From Phytophthora sp. 'mugwort' (taxonomy: Eukaryota > Oomycota > Peronosporomycetes > Peronosporales > Peronosporaceae): a DNA stretch of 64,000 nt. The stretch spans positions 2,046,001-2,110,000 of the forward strand of contig JAUCEF010000016.1 of NCBI GenBank assembly GCA_033558025.1, written 5' to 3'. The position numbers were made by a program, and so were the translations under genes. Below the pieces are notes generated by a model. That model searched no databases, was not told the origin of the DNA, and saw only the letters and a list, made by a program, of their open reading frames with translations. Shown here piece by piece: positions 32,958-43,499 of this stretch; the first letter of the stretch is position 1, and each line of letters opens with the position of its first letter.

Positions 32958-35662
32958 TTAAATATTAATAGCCTTTCGCGCGTCCTGCTTGAACTTCTCG
33001 TCCTGCTTCGTCTTCACGATCTCGTCCATGTTGTGTCGTAGCAACAGTTGCTCCTTCGCACGTCTTCTGTCCGTCCTGGTCCGTAGAGGTTCATGACTAT
33101 CCCTCACGTTGAAAATACCCGTTCCTGGAGCGCTGACGACGAGAACTTGCCGAGATGGATGCGAGCTAGCAGAGAAATAGAGGGAAATTGTCCCCCGCTC
33201 TCGTCACGGAACCACTTTAATACGTCAACGTGCTTGTACAGACCCAGTAATGCCCAGTACATACCGTTTCGATCATCGAGGGGCATGTCCTTGGGCAGAT
33301 CCGCCTTGGTCTTGTCAGGGTTCTGGCGCTGGGCAACCTCCAGCCACTCAGGCCCCAACTCGAGCCATTCTTTCATGAAGGCTTGCGCTCTCGCGTTGAT
33401 CTCGGACTCCTTCACCTCCTCCACCGTCTTGTTCGCCCGGATTAGAGGCATCAGCAGAAGCTCATCTTCGTTATCCTACCCAGCTGAAGCGGGTAAGGAA
33501 AACAGTGATGCTAGTTCTTGATTGAGTAAGCTGCTCTGCGAGGACGTCTGCTGAGATAAGTATTTTGTCGAGCTTGGGTATCTGCGCAAAAAAACCTCCG
33601 GCGCTCGTCTCGCAGGTGGTCAATGCCGCTCTTGAAGGCGACCTTCTCCTCCTTACGAGATGTCTTTCCGACGGCTGCAATCTTTTTGGCGCTAGACTTC
33701 GTTCGCGGGTCGAGCAGTACGCATGCCATCGCCACCTTGGCCACCTTGGGGAAGTGCACCTGCAGCTGAAGCAGCGTCCTTTTCAGGCACGTTTTGCCGC
33801 TGCAGAAAACTGATCTCGTCTTCTCACTACTCGGTGATGACTTGGCTCGTTTCCATCTCTCGATTGAGGCGCCTCCCTCATCAAACTTGAAAGATTTCAG
33901 CTTGTTCTCGGCCAGCCGACGGAAAACTACCATGTAGGAAGATACTAGGTTCGCACTCTGCGATTCGACCAACGCAAGGTTGGCAATGAAACTCGTTACC
34001 GCTTCCATCTCTACTACCAGCATCCAATCACTTGCTGTAGGTGCTGTCCGCACACTAGTAGAGTATTTGGTGGACTGGAATTACGCGTCAAAAGCTGAGA
34101 AGTTGAAGACCGATCGTCGGATTTGCTTACACGTGTAGGCAACTCGTGCATCCATGTCAGTCGTACTGTGTCCAGATCGGGATACGAGAGTGCTTCTTCA
34201 AAGCGTTGCGATGCTTTGGGGGGGGGGGGGCTTGAAGTAGTTGTTTAGGTTGCGGAGCTTTCGAATAACAGGACCCCCTCTCATTATAGGATCCTCCTGC
34301 GTGACCGTCGTGACAACCTTGTCCCAGGAGTGGCTGGAGTCGTTCCATACACTCACCGTCTGCATGTTGTCCTTGAGTCCGAGACCGTAGCCAATGCACA
34401 GGTTTAGCATATGCATGCAGCAGTCGATTTTCTCGGTGTCGATATGATCAGCTACATTATTTGCAGACGGAGTGGCATCCGACATTATGAAGGGAGTCAT
34501 ACCATGAATATCGATGTCATACTTTCCATTGAGGCCAATTTCGATCACCTTCGCCACAAGAGCAGCGTTATGCCCGGCGTTCTTGACGGTAGCAAACATC
34601 GCGATGTATCGAAATCTCCACGAACGTCGATGAATGCAATCGACGCATCGACGATACTGGCCTTCCCGCAGGGAGCCCAAATGTCGTGCATGAGATTCAG
34701 AAACTTGAGCTGACACGCCTGTTCAAACTCGGAAACATGCAACGTGCCTGCCAGCTCGCAGAATAGCTGGAATTGTCCTTTCAGCAGCCGGTCGTGCCTA
34801 TCGCGACTTGGGAGTGGGTACGTGGCGTTTTCTGTGGCCGCGCGCATTACATCCTGGAACGACGTAAAAGTAAATACCGTGTAGGGCAGGCCTAGATTGA
34901 TCTGCCACTTCGAAATCATCACGTTCAGAGTCTTCTCCTTCGCTCTGAAGAACGGTTTCGCACGACGTCGGCATGGACGCCATGGAAGTAGTAGAAGCTG
35001 GAGATCCACTCGTCGTTGAGGCGCCCTCCTCGTCCACAGTTGACGCTAATACGGCCTCCACTTCGGGTTCAGCATTGACGACGACCGCCTTGGATTTCTG
35101 TGTGGTCTTCTGCTCCGCTAATACCGCCAGGGGGTGTTCTGCGTGCTTCGACTTGATGTGGTCCTTTGCATTGGTGGTGTTCCTCGTGTTTCACAAGGCC
35201 TCCTCCCAACTGTAAAGATTAGTTTTGGCCCAATCTTTATTTGTGAGGAAGCACAACAAGCAAAGGTTGTGATACACCTGCGGAGAGGTCTGCCAGGGGT
35301 TCTGCTTCCTGTACGGCTTCTCCAACGTGTGAACCAGGTCCCAAACAACATCAGTCGTTCCCGCCTTCCTCGAAAGCTGACGGAACACAGGTACGCCGAT
35401 ACTGGATACTGGAGATGGCGGGGCGATGGGGGTAACGGGCAGATGCCCGACAGCAAGGGCCTTGAGCTCCAGTTGAAATACCATCCGTTTTGTTTTCGGT
35501 GAGTCGAACTATCACTAGCCCGCGGCTTAGCTCCGCGATCTTCCGGGTCTTCGAGCCCGTTGCGGTTTTCCGACGCTTGACAACACGTTCTGTACTTGAG
35601 CCATCTCTGCCAGCAGGGAGATATGGCGATGACAGGAAATCAGAGTCGGATCCATCCAAATG
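32958..35662 (-). pseudogene. hAT transposase relic with BED zinc finger (third copy)
   Basis: From the N-terminus downward: a basic Ser-rich leader (35351-35659); a BED-type finger with CLLC near 35255 and IKSKHAEH near 35140; an acidic Ser/Thr linker (34798-35061); the core in pieces (34545-35009, 34198-34716) with FTSFQDVMRAATENATYPLP and FIMSDATPSANN; a middle part (33511-34053) with CVLLDPRTKSSAKKI; and the hATC part (33104-33451) with SLLARIHLGKFSSSALQERV. The C-terminal tail continues after frame changes to a TAA at 32958-32960. At least five frameshifts or stops are present. It is nearly full length, but the ends of the element were not located. Confidence 0.75.
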
Positions 35663-36386
35663 TTACTCGAGGGTGCTTTCGAAGAAACGTGGCAGACAAC
35701 AGGGGCGTGGGGTCTTCAGCGGACGACACTGCTGGAACCTCCTGTCCGTGGCTGGGGTGGACCATCTGCACACAAGATTGATATTAAAAACTACAGAGTA
35801 GTGTGAGCTAGTACGTTCCGGGAGGAGCAGAAAGAGAACGAGTATACTACATCTCGTTCTGCGCCGAGGAGGTGCCTTCAAAAACACCAATTGCGCACAT
35901 GTGGTCTATGAGCTTTCCACACACGGTACATGGATCCGTCTTGAGTCCATCGCTCTCCTGGCAACCCTGCACAGCGCAGCACATACTCGATCGTCGAAGA
36001 ATGGCGATTATCCGAGGAGGGCTTGGCGAGAGCCACTCAATCTAGAATTGCACAATAGGGCTAAGTTTGCTCCTTCAGGGTCCTCTGAAAATATTACTTT
36101 CATCCTACTATAGTTTTGGTGTCCGAGACGGTTTCTATTACTCATATTGCGTACTCCACCAGAAGTTATGAGTATGAGTACTGCCAAAAGCAAAGAGGTA
36201 GTAGTAGTAGTGCACAGTACTATTCTGTCAAATCTATTAACCCCTTCTGATAGCATTGAGCAAGCAGGTTACGATGGCGTGAAAAATCCTATCGGCTAGC
36301 AAAAGATCGAGAACAACTGATGTAGGGGTCTTTTGACTCGATTCCAGTTGTCCACTAGGGTGGAGGTGGGCAACATAGCCGATCTC
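35663..36386. other. no gene recognised
   Basis: Short frames only. A GTAGTAGTAGTAG run occurs at 36199-36211. Confidence 0.3.
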
Positions 36387-37424
36387 TTACAAGAATTGGG
36401 TATCAACAAACCACTGGGACTTATAGTCACCACCGAGAATTTGCGTGATGGCTACAGGAGCCGTCAGTTGTCCGCTGAAACCGATGCGGGTCCCGGGCGA
36501 CGCACCAACACCTCTGTTCTTGTACTCTTTTAAGAAGACGTTCTTGGTGCTGGAGACGTTGTCCCAAGCCTGCCAGCCTTTCAAGTTGATGACGGCGCCC
36601 AGGTCACTGTTCTGGAAAACGACGCGGGCGTAAGGACGCCACGGACGTCCCAAGTACGCCGTTCCCTTGCCAGAGCCGAACACGCGTGCATTGTTGAAGA
36701 CGAACTCGGACTCGCCGGAACCGTCGGAATTGCCGTTGGCGGTGATGCAGCCAGCGCCGACAGATTCAACGTCACAAGACTCAAACCACGCCTTAGCGTG
36801 AAGACCAAACACAAAGTCAACCGCTCCGCTGATGTACGACCGAGCAAAAAGCTCGCGGCCATTGTTTGCAAACAAAGTGTCTTGGTACCCAGTGAGCTTG
36901 CAAGCATAGAAACCGTAGTTGGTATCGGCAACGTAGACGGCAACTGCCTGGCCGAGGTGGTCGATTTTGCCAGCCGTGTTGGCGATGTTGAGGTTGTACA
37001 CTCTCACTCCGCTTCCCGACTTGAAGACCATGGTGCTAACCCGTTCATTGCGCGTGGCCGCACCGCCAGGCGGAAGATCCTTCTGTGCCATCTTGTGGGT
37101 GATAGTCACTTTGTTTTCAACGTATTTCATCGTGTTGCACGTGTAGCCCTGCAACACGAGCCGACCATTCAACTTTGGAATTGTCACTTGCTCTTGATAA
37201 ACACCGGGGAATAGGAAGAGGGTGTGCTGGTCCGCCGTGTTGGGGATGTGTGCTACACCTTGCGATACAGTCTTGAAGCTTCCCGCATACTTGCCCGTAG
37301 CGTCCACCACAATCGCCCCCTTCGGGGGGTTAACCCGTGCATTTGGCCCGCTGCAGGTTGTGTCAGCTGACGCGACAGCTGCGATACCAGCTAGTACCAG
37401 TAGTGTCAGCGCAACGAGATTCAT
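36387..37424 (-). CDS. secreted pectin methylesterase
   Basis: A 345-residue protein when started at MNLVALTLLVLAGIAAVASA, a typical signal peptide with likely cleavage after ASA (residue 20). An in-frame Met 17 codons upstream (37475) would bury the signal behind a polar leader, so I prefer the inner start. The mature part is a carbohydrate esterase family 8 beta-helix. Visible motifs are GQAVAVY (Gln159), GYQDTLF (Gln181, Asp182 as acid/base), GAVDFVFG (Asp203 as nucleophile) and LGRPWR (Arg260). It would de-esterify homogalacturonan in plant cell walls, helping pectin breakdown by polygalacturonases or lyases. All catalytic residues are present, the frame is intact and no intron is needed. 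It stands alone between transposon relics. Confidence 0.92.
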   Translation of the reverse strand: MNLVALTLLVLAGIAAVASADTTCSGPNARVNPPKGAIVVDATGKYAGSFKTVSQGVAHIPNTADQHTLFLFPGVYQEQVTIPKLNGRLVLQGYTCNTMKYVENKVTITHKMAQKDLPPGGAATRNERVSTMVFKSGSGVRVYNLNIANTAGKIDHLGQAVAVYVADTNYGFYACKLTGYQDTLFANNGRELFARSYISGAVDFVFGLHAKAWFESCDVESVGAGCITANGNSDGSGESEFVFNNARVFGSGKGTAYLGRPWRPYARVVFQNSDLGAVINLKGWQAWDNVSSTKNVFLKEYKNRGVGASPGTRIGFSGQLTAPVAITQILGGDYKSQWFVDTQFL

Positions 37425-39647
37425 TGTACAGGGATGAGCGGACTTGGTGTGAAGGGAGCAAAAGAGCAAATGCAACTTGATTTGGCTGCTTCAGCACTCG
37501 TACCCTACGCAGTGTGACAGTTGAGTCACGTGCAGCTTTCGTACGTGAACGAGAGCACAACAGTACATATCGTCGACTGGACAATCAACAAGGCACATTC
37601 CGTACAGTACATATCCATTACTGCAACAGTCTGTTTGTCCAATTTGCCGTCTCGATTTAGCACAGGATGGTGATTGCGTTTGCGAGCCTGGTTCGCCACC
37701 ATGTGGGCCATACTTCCATACGCGGTCAGGGTGTACCGGTAAGGGCTCATTTTCTACTTCACTCGTCGCTAGGCCAGAGTCCATCAAGCGAGATGAGCAC
37801 CTGGGCTAAGCCCTTTAACTTGCGCGATCCTTCGTGCAGAGGTGAATAAGAGGCCAGGCAAGACATATTGCAGTTGGTGTCCTGAGGAAGGTGGGTGCCC
37901 CGTGAGTCGTTGTCAGTCTCACTCGGCATTCCCGCATACCGCTTCATGACCGCCCATGATATTAATACTAGGAAGGAACTAGGCGGTACGCGCTGGTCTG
38001 TGACAATAGCTCCGATCTGCTGTGATTCACAGTCTGCAAAATAGTTGAGAGCGAAGTGGTTCCGGTCGCAAGGCTTGTCGTTGGAGGCATTGTGTGGAGA
38101 GAAATACAATATATACCATTTTGCCGGATAGCTCAAATAAAACAAATTAACCCCCTTAAATGCATACAATAAAATATGCTGCCTAAAAATGAGCCCCCCG
38201 AATTTTAGACCAGATCATATTTTAAAGCCAGATTACATGGGGTTGAATTCTCTGGATATTTATATCCAGAGCTTAGGTACCGGTAAGATCGTACCGTCGA
38301 TGGTCCGGTGTAAACGTATTTTTTGACAATTCGTAATTACGCAAAATTGCCTCCTTACAATGATGGTGAACGTCGACCCAACCGACGACATTCGCGAGAC
38401 AGTTTCCTCTAGCAACATCTACGCGACGTCTGTACCGCGGTGTATGCCTGGTGCTGCTCGTACAGACGTCTGAAAGGGACAAGATACTGTATTGTACCTC
38501 AAAATGCCGGTAGAAAGATGTTGGTCTATGTCCCATTTCGTACTTGGAAGTGAAAATAATGAACTTACTTAAGTGCGTTCGTTTTTTTGGGGTGTGTGGC
38601 AACGAATCGATCGCGGAAGTTTCAAGTAGCGCGCAAAACATGTATGTACACACCTTTTTCAAACAGAATGGCTTTTTCAGGCATACAGAAGAAGTTTGGC
38701 GCCGATGAACGTACAAAAGTGGAATCACTGGGCCCGACAAATAAATCAAGCACCGATTTTGATTCGTCAAAAAGGGTCGCAAAAGCACACGAAAATACAT
38801 ATGATATCCAGAAAAGAGTATGTATTTATTAAGATTTAATCGGAGTCTGCATACGCACACATAATAAAGTACCGGAGTGTCTGCTGTCACGAGCACGCGT
38901 GAGAATTGCCATACAGTGTTGTACCGATACTATGAATGTGGGGGTAGCACCGCTATTCTGTCAAAAAAAAAATACCGAGCAGTGCTGTTGCAGCACCAAA
39001 CGTTGTGGGTACTTTAGACGGATGTGCGAGTTTTGCGAACGCGCGTTAATCCAGACGCAAAAGGGGGAGCACGGCGAGGAAAAGGGCTCGTTAATGAGGC
39101 CGAGGCGACATTGGCCAAACCTTCGCAATACCGACAGTCATGAGGGCACTGCGAATGTATCGTACTAAATATATTCGTACATTCGATTCATCCAACTGGG
39201 CAGCGCTTGCAAGCGCTTAAAAAGCAAGTAAAGGCTGCTGTTCATGTCCACTCATACGGAGAATCCTCGCCGAAGTCATGAAGGCCGTTAGGGCCGCGGC
39301 GCTCTGCAAGCAGCAAATGTATATAAAACTTAAAAGTTTGTTAGGTTCAACCAGTTCGTTTACTTTATGATTATCTTCCCTTTTAATGGTTCTCTTGATC
39401 TTTTTCGTTTTTTTATAAGTTTGACCATTGATGCTCCCAACTCGGTCGCACTGGTCTTATTGAACTTGCCGACTACTAGATCGCATATGAAGTTGGTGAG
39501 TGGGCTTGGATATGTATGGCACCGCCACTGTCATGTCGTGAACCATATAGATGGCACCGTTTTGCTCGTTAGTCTGCTTTGGTTGCGTGACGAAGCTAAA
39601 CTTTACAAATCGACTATTATGGAGATCGTGACTGCAACTTTGGGCCT
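37425..39647. other. no reliable gene; short palindromes
   Basis: Several frames of 60-207 codons occur on both strands without recognisable domains. The largest (38273-38896, minus) is Cys/His-rich but looks like chance. CTCTGGATA and TATCCAGAG form a 9-bp stem around TTTA at 38250-38271. AGCGCTTGCAAGCGCT is a perfect palindrome at 39202-39217. Confidence 0.3.
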
Positions 39648-40300
39648 CTATCGGGAAAAACTCCGTAACTTCTGAAATATTCCCTTTGACGCATGAAACG
39701 TGGAGTAGGAGTTGTCATAGTAGAGAATCGTCGTGCCTGGCTGCAGTGGACTCTCCGGGATGACGAAACTCCAACGATCCTCGCCGGAAATTGAAGAGCA
39801 AGAAACGGTTGTCCTTCCAGTCAAGCCTTGCAGGCGCATCGCTTCCTACCTCAATCCCGTTCTCAATCTCACAATATACATATGACCCAAATACCGGCAA
39901 ATTTTCAGGAACCAGTGCCATATATTTGTAGATCATGTAGTCCACTATCGAGCTATCGAACCCACTCGCCAGGATTCCAGCTGATAAGATCATCATAAAA
40001 AATTGGAATTTAAATGGTCTCTTGCTCGTGCAATCTGTGAGTCAGTATGATAACCGGGGTAAATCCAAGTCCACCCAGACTTGTATTTCTTTAGCGCAAA
40101 TTCAGGTATCGGACGACAGTACTTTTTCAGGTCCGTAGCGTCACACTTCTGTCCTCACTCAAGCAAGTATCATAGTACTCCAGCACTATGAACCCGTACG
40201 GCTCCATCTTCTTTTCACGGCCACCGCGATATATGTTTGGTGGGGTGTCGGGGCTGTTCATGTCGTCCCAATACTTTTACCTCTCGCCCAGAACTGTTTT
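39648..40300 (-). pseudogene. remnant of a GOLD-domain-like protein
   Basis: Minus-strand pieces read together as one protein. Near 40130-40270 is a stretch with SPDTPPNIYRGGREKKMEPYG. The frame 39715-39996 then contains ENLPVFGSYVYCEIENG. A shifted frame (39648-39839) contains WSFVIPESPLQPGTTILYYD, followed by NSYSTFHASKGIF. The last part resembles the final strands of a GOLD beta-sandwich, as in Sec14-like lipid-transfer proteins. It is broken by frameshifts and stops. The domain identification is an inference from a short match. Confidence 0.3.
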
Positions 40301-40532
40301 TTCCTTGGCTTTCTTAACTTCTCCACAGCTGTTTTAAAATTCCATTGGTTGTCTCTCCACAGTCTGAGTCGGGCTTCAATATCTGGGACCGCTATTGGCT
40401 TGCAGATACGGTTGACCATTTCGCAATTGGTAGTAGGAGAGGGTGTATGACAAAGTCAATTTCTAGACGTAATTGCGAGATATCAGGCTTACGTTTAGAA
40501 TATCCGAATATATCTGCAAATATATGACGTTT

Positions 40533-40612
40533 GGTGAGTAGACCTGAAGGCTGGCGACTAGAACTGAAGTCCGGCGAGTAGAATTGAGTATAGGCGAGTA
40601 GAACCGAAGTCT
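40533..40612. repeat. tandem repeat, four units of exactly 20 bp
   Basis: Units GGTGAGTAGACCTGAAGGCT, GGCGACTAGAACTGAAGTCC, GGCGAGTAGAATTGAGTATA and GGCGAGTAGAACCGAAGTCT start at 40533, 40553, 40573 and 40593. The shared core is GGCGAGTAGAA. Confidence 0.8.
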
Positions 40613-40877
40613 AACGACGAACCAATTCAACTCGTATCACGTAGTAGAATAAGATCGACACTCTGTCTCTGCTTGTGCAGGAGACGATAAATGTTGTTCA
40701 GAAAGTAAACGACTCTGATTGTTACGCAGAAATAAGCCGCGCGGAATTATGCTTGTTGTGACGAGCCTGAGCTATCGTGTTATTTGTTTTGACGCAACCG
40801 TATCGCATTGTCGACATTACGCGAGGCTTAAAGACCCAACCGTGCAATGACAACAAAATTAGGTAGTTACAACAGGG

Positions 40878-41063
40878 CAATACGGGACTAACGTGTACAC
40901 ATTTCGAGCAAGGTCATGCATGTCACGCTGAGGTAGATTCGGTTCTATATTAGCGATGTGCATGCTAAGAAATACAGCATCATCGACACAATACGGGACT
41001 AACGTGTACACAATTTGAGCAAGGCCATGCATGTGACGCTGCAGTAGATTCGACTCTATATTA
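40878..41063. repeat. tandem duplication, 111-bp period
   Basis: 40878-40952 and 40989-41063 are close copies, both starting CAATACGGGACTAACGTG and differing at about ten positions. A less similar 36-bp spacer separates them. They generate a duplicated peptide in the minus-strand frame 40859-41209, which is probably not a gene. Confidence 0.75.
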
Positions 41064-41237
41064 CAGACAACGACAGACAAAACCGGCATGGCAGAATGAT
41101 ATCCTCCACAGTGAACTGCCTCGATGTCGAAAAAGACAATAAAACGCGGCAGAGTTTTGATTGGCCGATTATACTTATGTTTGTGCAAAACAAATCTGAT
41201 ATTTTCCATGTGGTGTGTAAAACAACACGTGCTATTA

Positions 41238-41770
41238 TCAGACCATTACCTCCGGATACTTAGGAATTGCTTTCTCAAAGCTGCGAATTACGGTTGTCTC
41301 AGCTAATTCGTCCCAAGCAGCAATGGTCGGCTTAATGGCACGGATGCGCTTCTCTTTGGCAGTGCCTCCGGTAATCCCGCGAAACTTAGACCGGATTTTC
41401 GACTTTGGTGGCTCCATCACGCCGACGCCAGCGGCTAACAAACCGCTGTTGTATTAGGTGGAACAGGGACCACCGTGGCGTTTGCCTCCTCGGTTACGAC
41501 CCGCTGACCGTCTTCAGAAACGTGGGAGTCAAAACTATCGAGAAGGAGGGCAGCGAGGCCGTCAATTTCGTATTTAAACAATTGTTTTACCATAAAATTG
41601 CCAACCAACCGCATCCATCCACGCGTTCTCCTGCACGGTGTAGTAGTGACCAGGCGGGTAGTGGGACAACTCCAGGTGTTCGATGTCCCCACCGAGCTTC
41701 CCTCGAATAATGAAGACAATCGGAAGTTTTTTACCTGTAACAACACAAACGAAGTAATTAGTCCAAAAAA
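41238..41770 (-). pseudogene. pogo-type (DDE_1) transposase fragment
   Basis: Read downward, VVTGKKLPIVFIIRGKLGG starts near 41745. PPGHYYTVQENAWM follows, then LLLDSFDSHVSEDG with a catalytic Asp, then ATVVPVPPNTTAV (41435-41600). After a frameshift, VMEPPKSKIRSKFRG and a C-terminal helix follow (41238-41441). This Asp block plus the PPNTT motif is characteristic of pogo/Tigger DDE_1 transposases. Only the second half of the enzyme is present. A hairpin lies just beyond its 5' border at 41784-41838. Confidence 0.65.
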
Positions 41771-41783
41771 TCTAATATAAAAT

Positions 41784-41838
41784 CGTTTTTATGGATGCCG
41801 ACACTTATATATTATAAGTTTCGGCATCAATAAAAACG
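41784..41838. repeat. 26-bp inverted repeat with 3-nt loop
   Basis: 41784-41809 and 41813-41838 are reverse complements with two mismatches (arm begins CGTTTTTATGGATGCCG). This AT-rich hairpin sits about 15 bp from the 5' border of the pogo fragment. Confidence 0.8.
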
Positions 41839-42048
41839 TTTAAACGTACCATCACCGCGAATTGTAAGGACTGCTGGTCATTCTGCCTGTGTGCTTCGTC
41901 ATCTTAGCAATTCGAGCGGGATCCTTGCGACCTTTGAAGCTTGACTTCGGGCAGCACCGCTAACTCTTTATCCGCGTATTCCGCCTTCATTCTCCTCCTT
42001 CATGATGGTAGCTAGTCGGGTCGTCGTCTTCATCGCGACCGGAATCGG

Positions 42049-42828
42049 TCAGACTGGGTCGATCTGTGCGATTTCGTGTCCGATCTTCAGGCAGGTCCGA
42101 TGGTCTGGCTCCGTGTTGTACCTTCTCGCTCTCCGCAACATTTTCGGGCGATATCTGATCCGCCTCAGCCGACGAATCGGGCGTTCCAAGATCCGACCGC
42201 GGCTCGGTATGTCCTCCTGATCTGCCGCCATCGTGACTTCGTCCGTCTGACTTACAGTGGGAATATCAGTTTGGGCGACCATTATAACTGGATCGGGTTC
42301 TTCCTCATCACCTTCCATCTTGAACGACGTCACACGCGGTGATCTCGATGCATCTTTCTCCCTTATGGAGAGATCGGGGGTTGCAACACCCGATCGGCTA
42401 ACCGTGTAGATAATGTACCCATACTAACCTATCATCTAAAATCGAGACTCTACTAGTTTTGCACGTGGCGTGGCATATTCTGGGCGTTCTAAGCGGGTCC
42501 AGGGTCCGATCCATCCCTTTCCTGAGGAAGTGCCTCCGTCGTCGCTTGGAACGCTAGATTCTGCCATTCCATGTATCGACGCGATCCGATCGACACGAAA
42601 CCTGGCAAGCGGGGAACACGGTCCTCTGCTAGCCACATCGCGATTCTTACATCTCGTTGGAGGATCAGTCAACTGTCGTTGAGATTTGCCAGCAAACAGA
42701 TACTGCGTCTTCCCTGGTCCCGTCGTCACACTTAGCACACACACCCCATCGATCCCCGCGTCTAACCCATAGTTTCTCGCGATCTGCAGATGCCCGTAAC
42801 CGGTGAGGTAACTCGATCGATTCCCCAA
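42049..42828 (-). pseudogene. Gypsy region downstream of the protease
   Basis: Frames 42436-42828 and 42049-42333 continue from the protease. The first has VCVLSVTTGPGKTQYLFAGK. The second is acidic and then Arg-rich (RRLRRIRYRPKMLRRARRY). They look like the protease-to-RT connector of Gypsy elements, but no RT motif appears before the element stops. Confidence 0.45.
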
Positions 42829-42829
42829 C

Positions 42830-43216
42830 CTAAAATTGGAGGTGCTGATCTAACGTCACCACTTTCGTCTTGTCATTGTAGAGCTGCCGGCGTCCGCTGA
42901 TTTGGATCCGGATCTCGTCCGGCAGACAAATTGATCCGTCGGCCAGATCTAGCCTGATCCCAGCATGGACGATAAAGTCCATACCCAGGATCGCGTCTTG
43001 GCCAGCGAGATCTCCGACCCATATATCGAAGAAGTACACCAGCGATCCTGCCATCCGCGATCTTGATCCGCGTCTTTCCATTCGTGACTTACACGTTCTC
43101 ATCGATTCCCACACACTCTTGATCTGACTCATGTCGATATAGCACCCAACCTTACGAGCAAAGGTGGTATCCAGAATGAACACCTCAGCGCCAGTATCTA
43201 AGAGTAAGATCGCCAT
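42830..43216 (-). pseudogene. Gypsy retropepsin-like aspartic protease
   Basis: An open 128-codon frame starts MAILLLDTGAEVFILDT, with the catalytic DTG at 43190-43198. QDAILGMDFIVHAGIRLDL, the second conserved block of retroviral-type aspartic proteases, follows. The domain itself is intact, but it is isolated from gag by a frameshift and has no polymerase downstream. It would cleave the gag-pol polyprotein. Confidence 0.78.
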
Positions 43217-43499
43217 GTCATCGCTGATCTTGCCTGTCGCTTTCGAGTGTCGAAACTTTTCCGGCGCATGATGCTTCCAATAAACCGAGATTCTCCTGGA
43301 AGGAGATCTAAGGCCATCCTGACATCCGATCGATGGTATTCGTCGACATGACGAAGGTTCGAGATCTTAGCAATAGGATTCCCATGTAGATCACATGTAC
43401 TATCGCGTTGACTTTGTTGCTGTTTGCTAGCTCCATCTACCGACTTCTTGTCCACAGATGCGTAGATGCAATACGTTGAACGCTCGGCTTGTACCGGAT

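Noticed and set aside
38273..38896. 207-codon minus-strand frame
   Set aside because: Composition is unlike the intact genes here, no motif is visible, and it begins and ends in AT-rich intergenic DNA.
40533..40612. Regular 20-bp repeats considered as a CRISPR array
   Set aside because: Units abut without spacers, and the sequence is clearly eukaryotic.
42000..42049. Reverse transcriptase expected after the Gypsy protease
   Set aside because: No RT motif is readable between the protease and the pogo fragment; the element is truncated.
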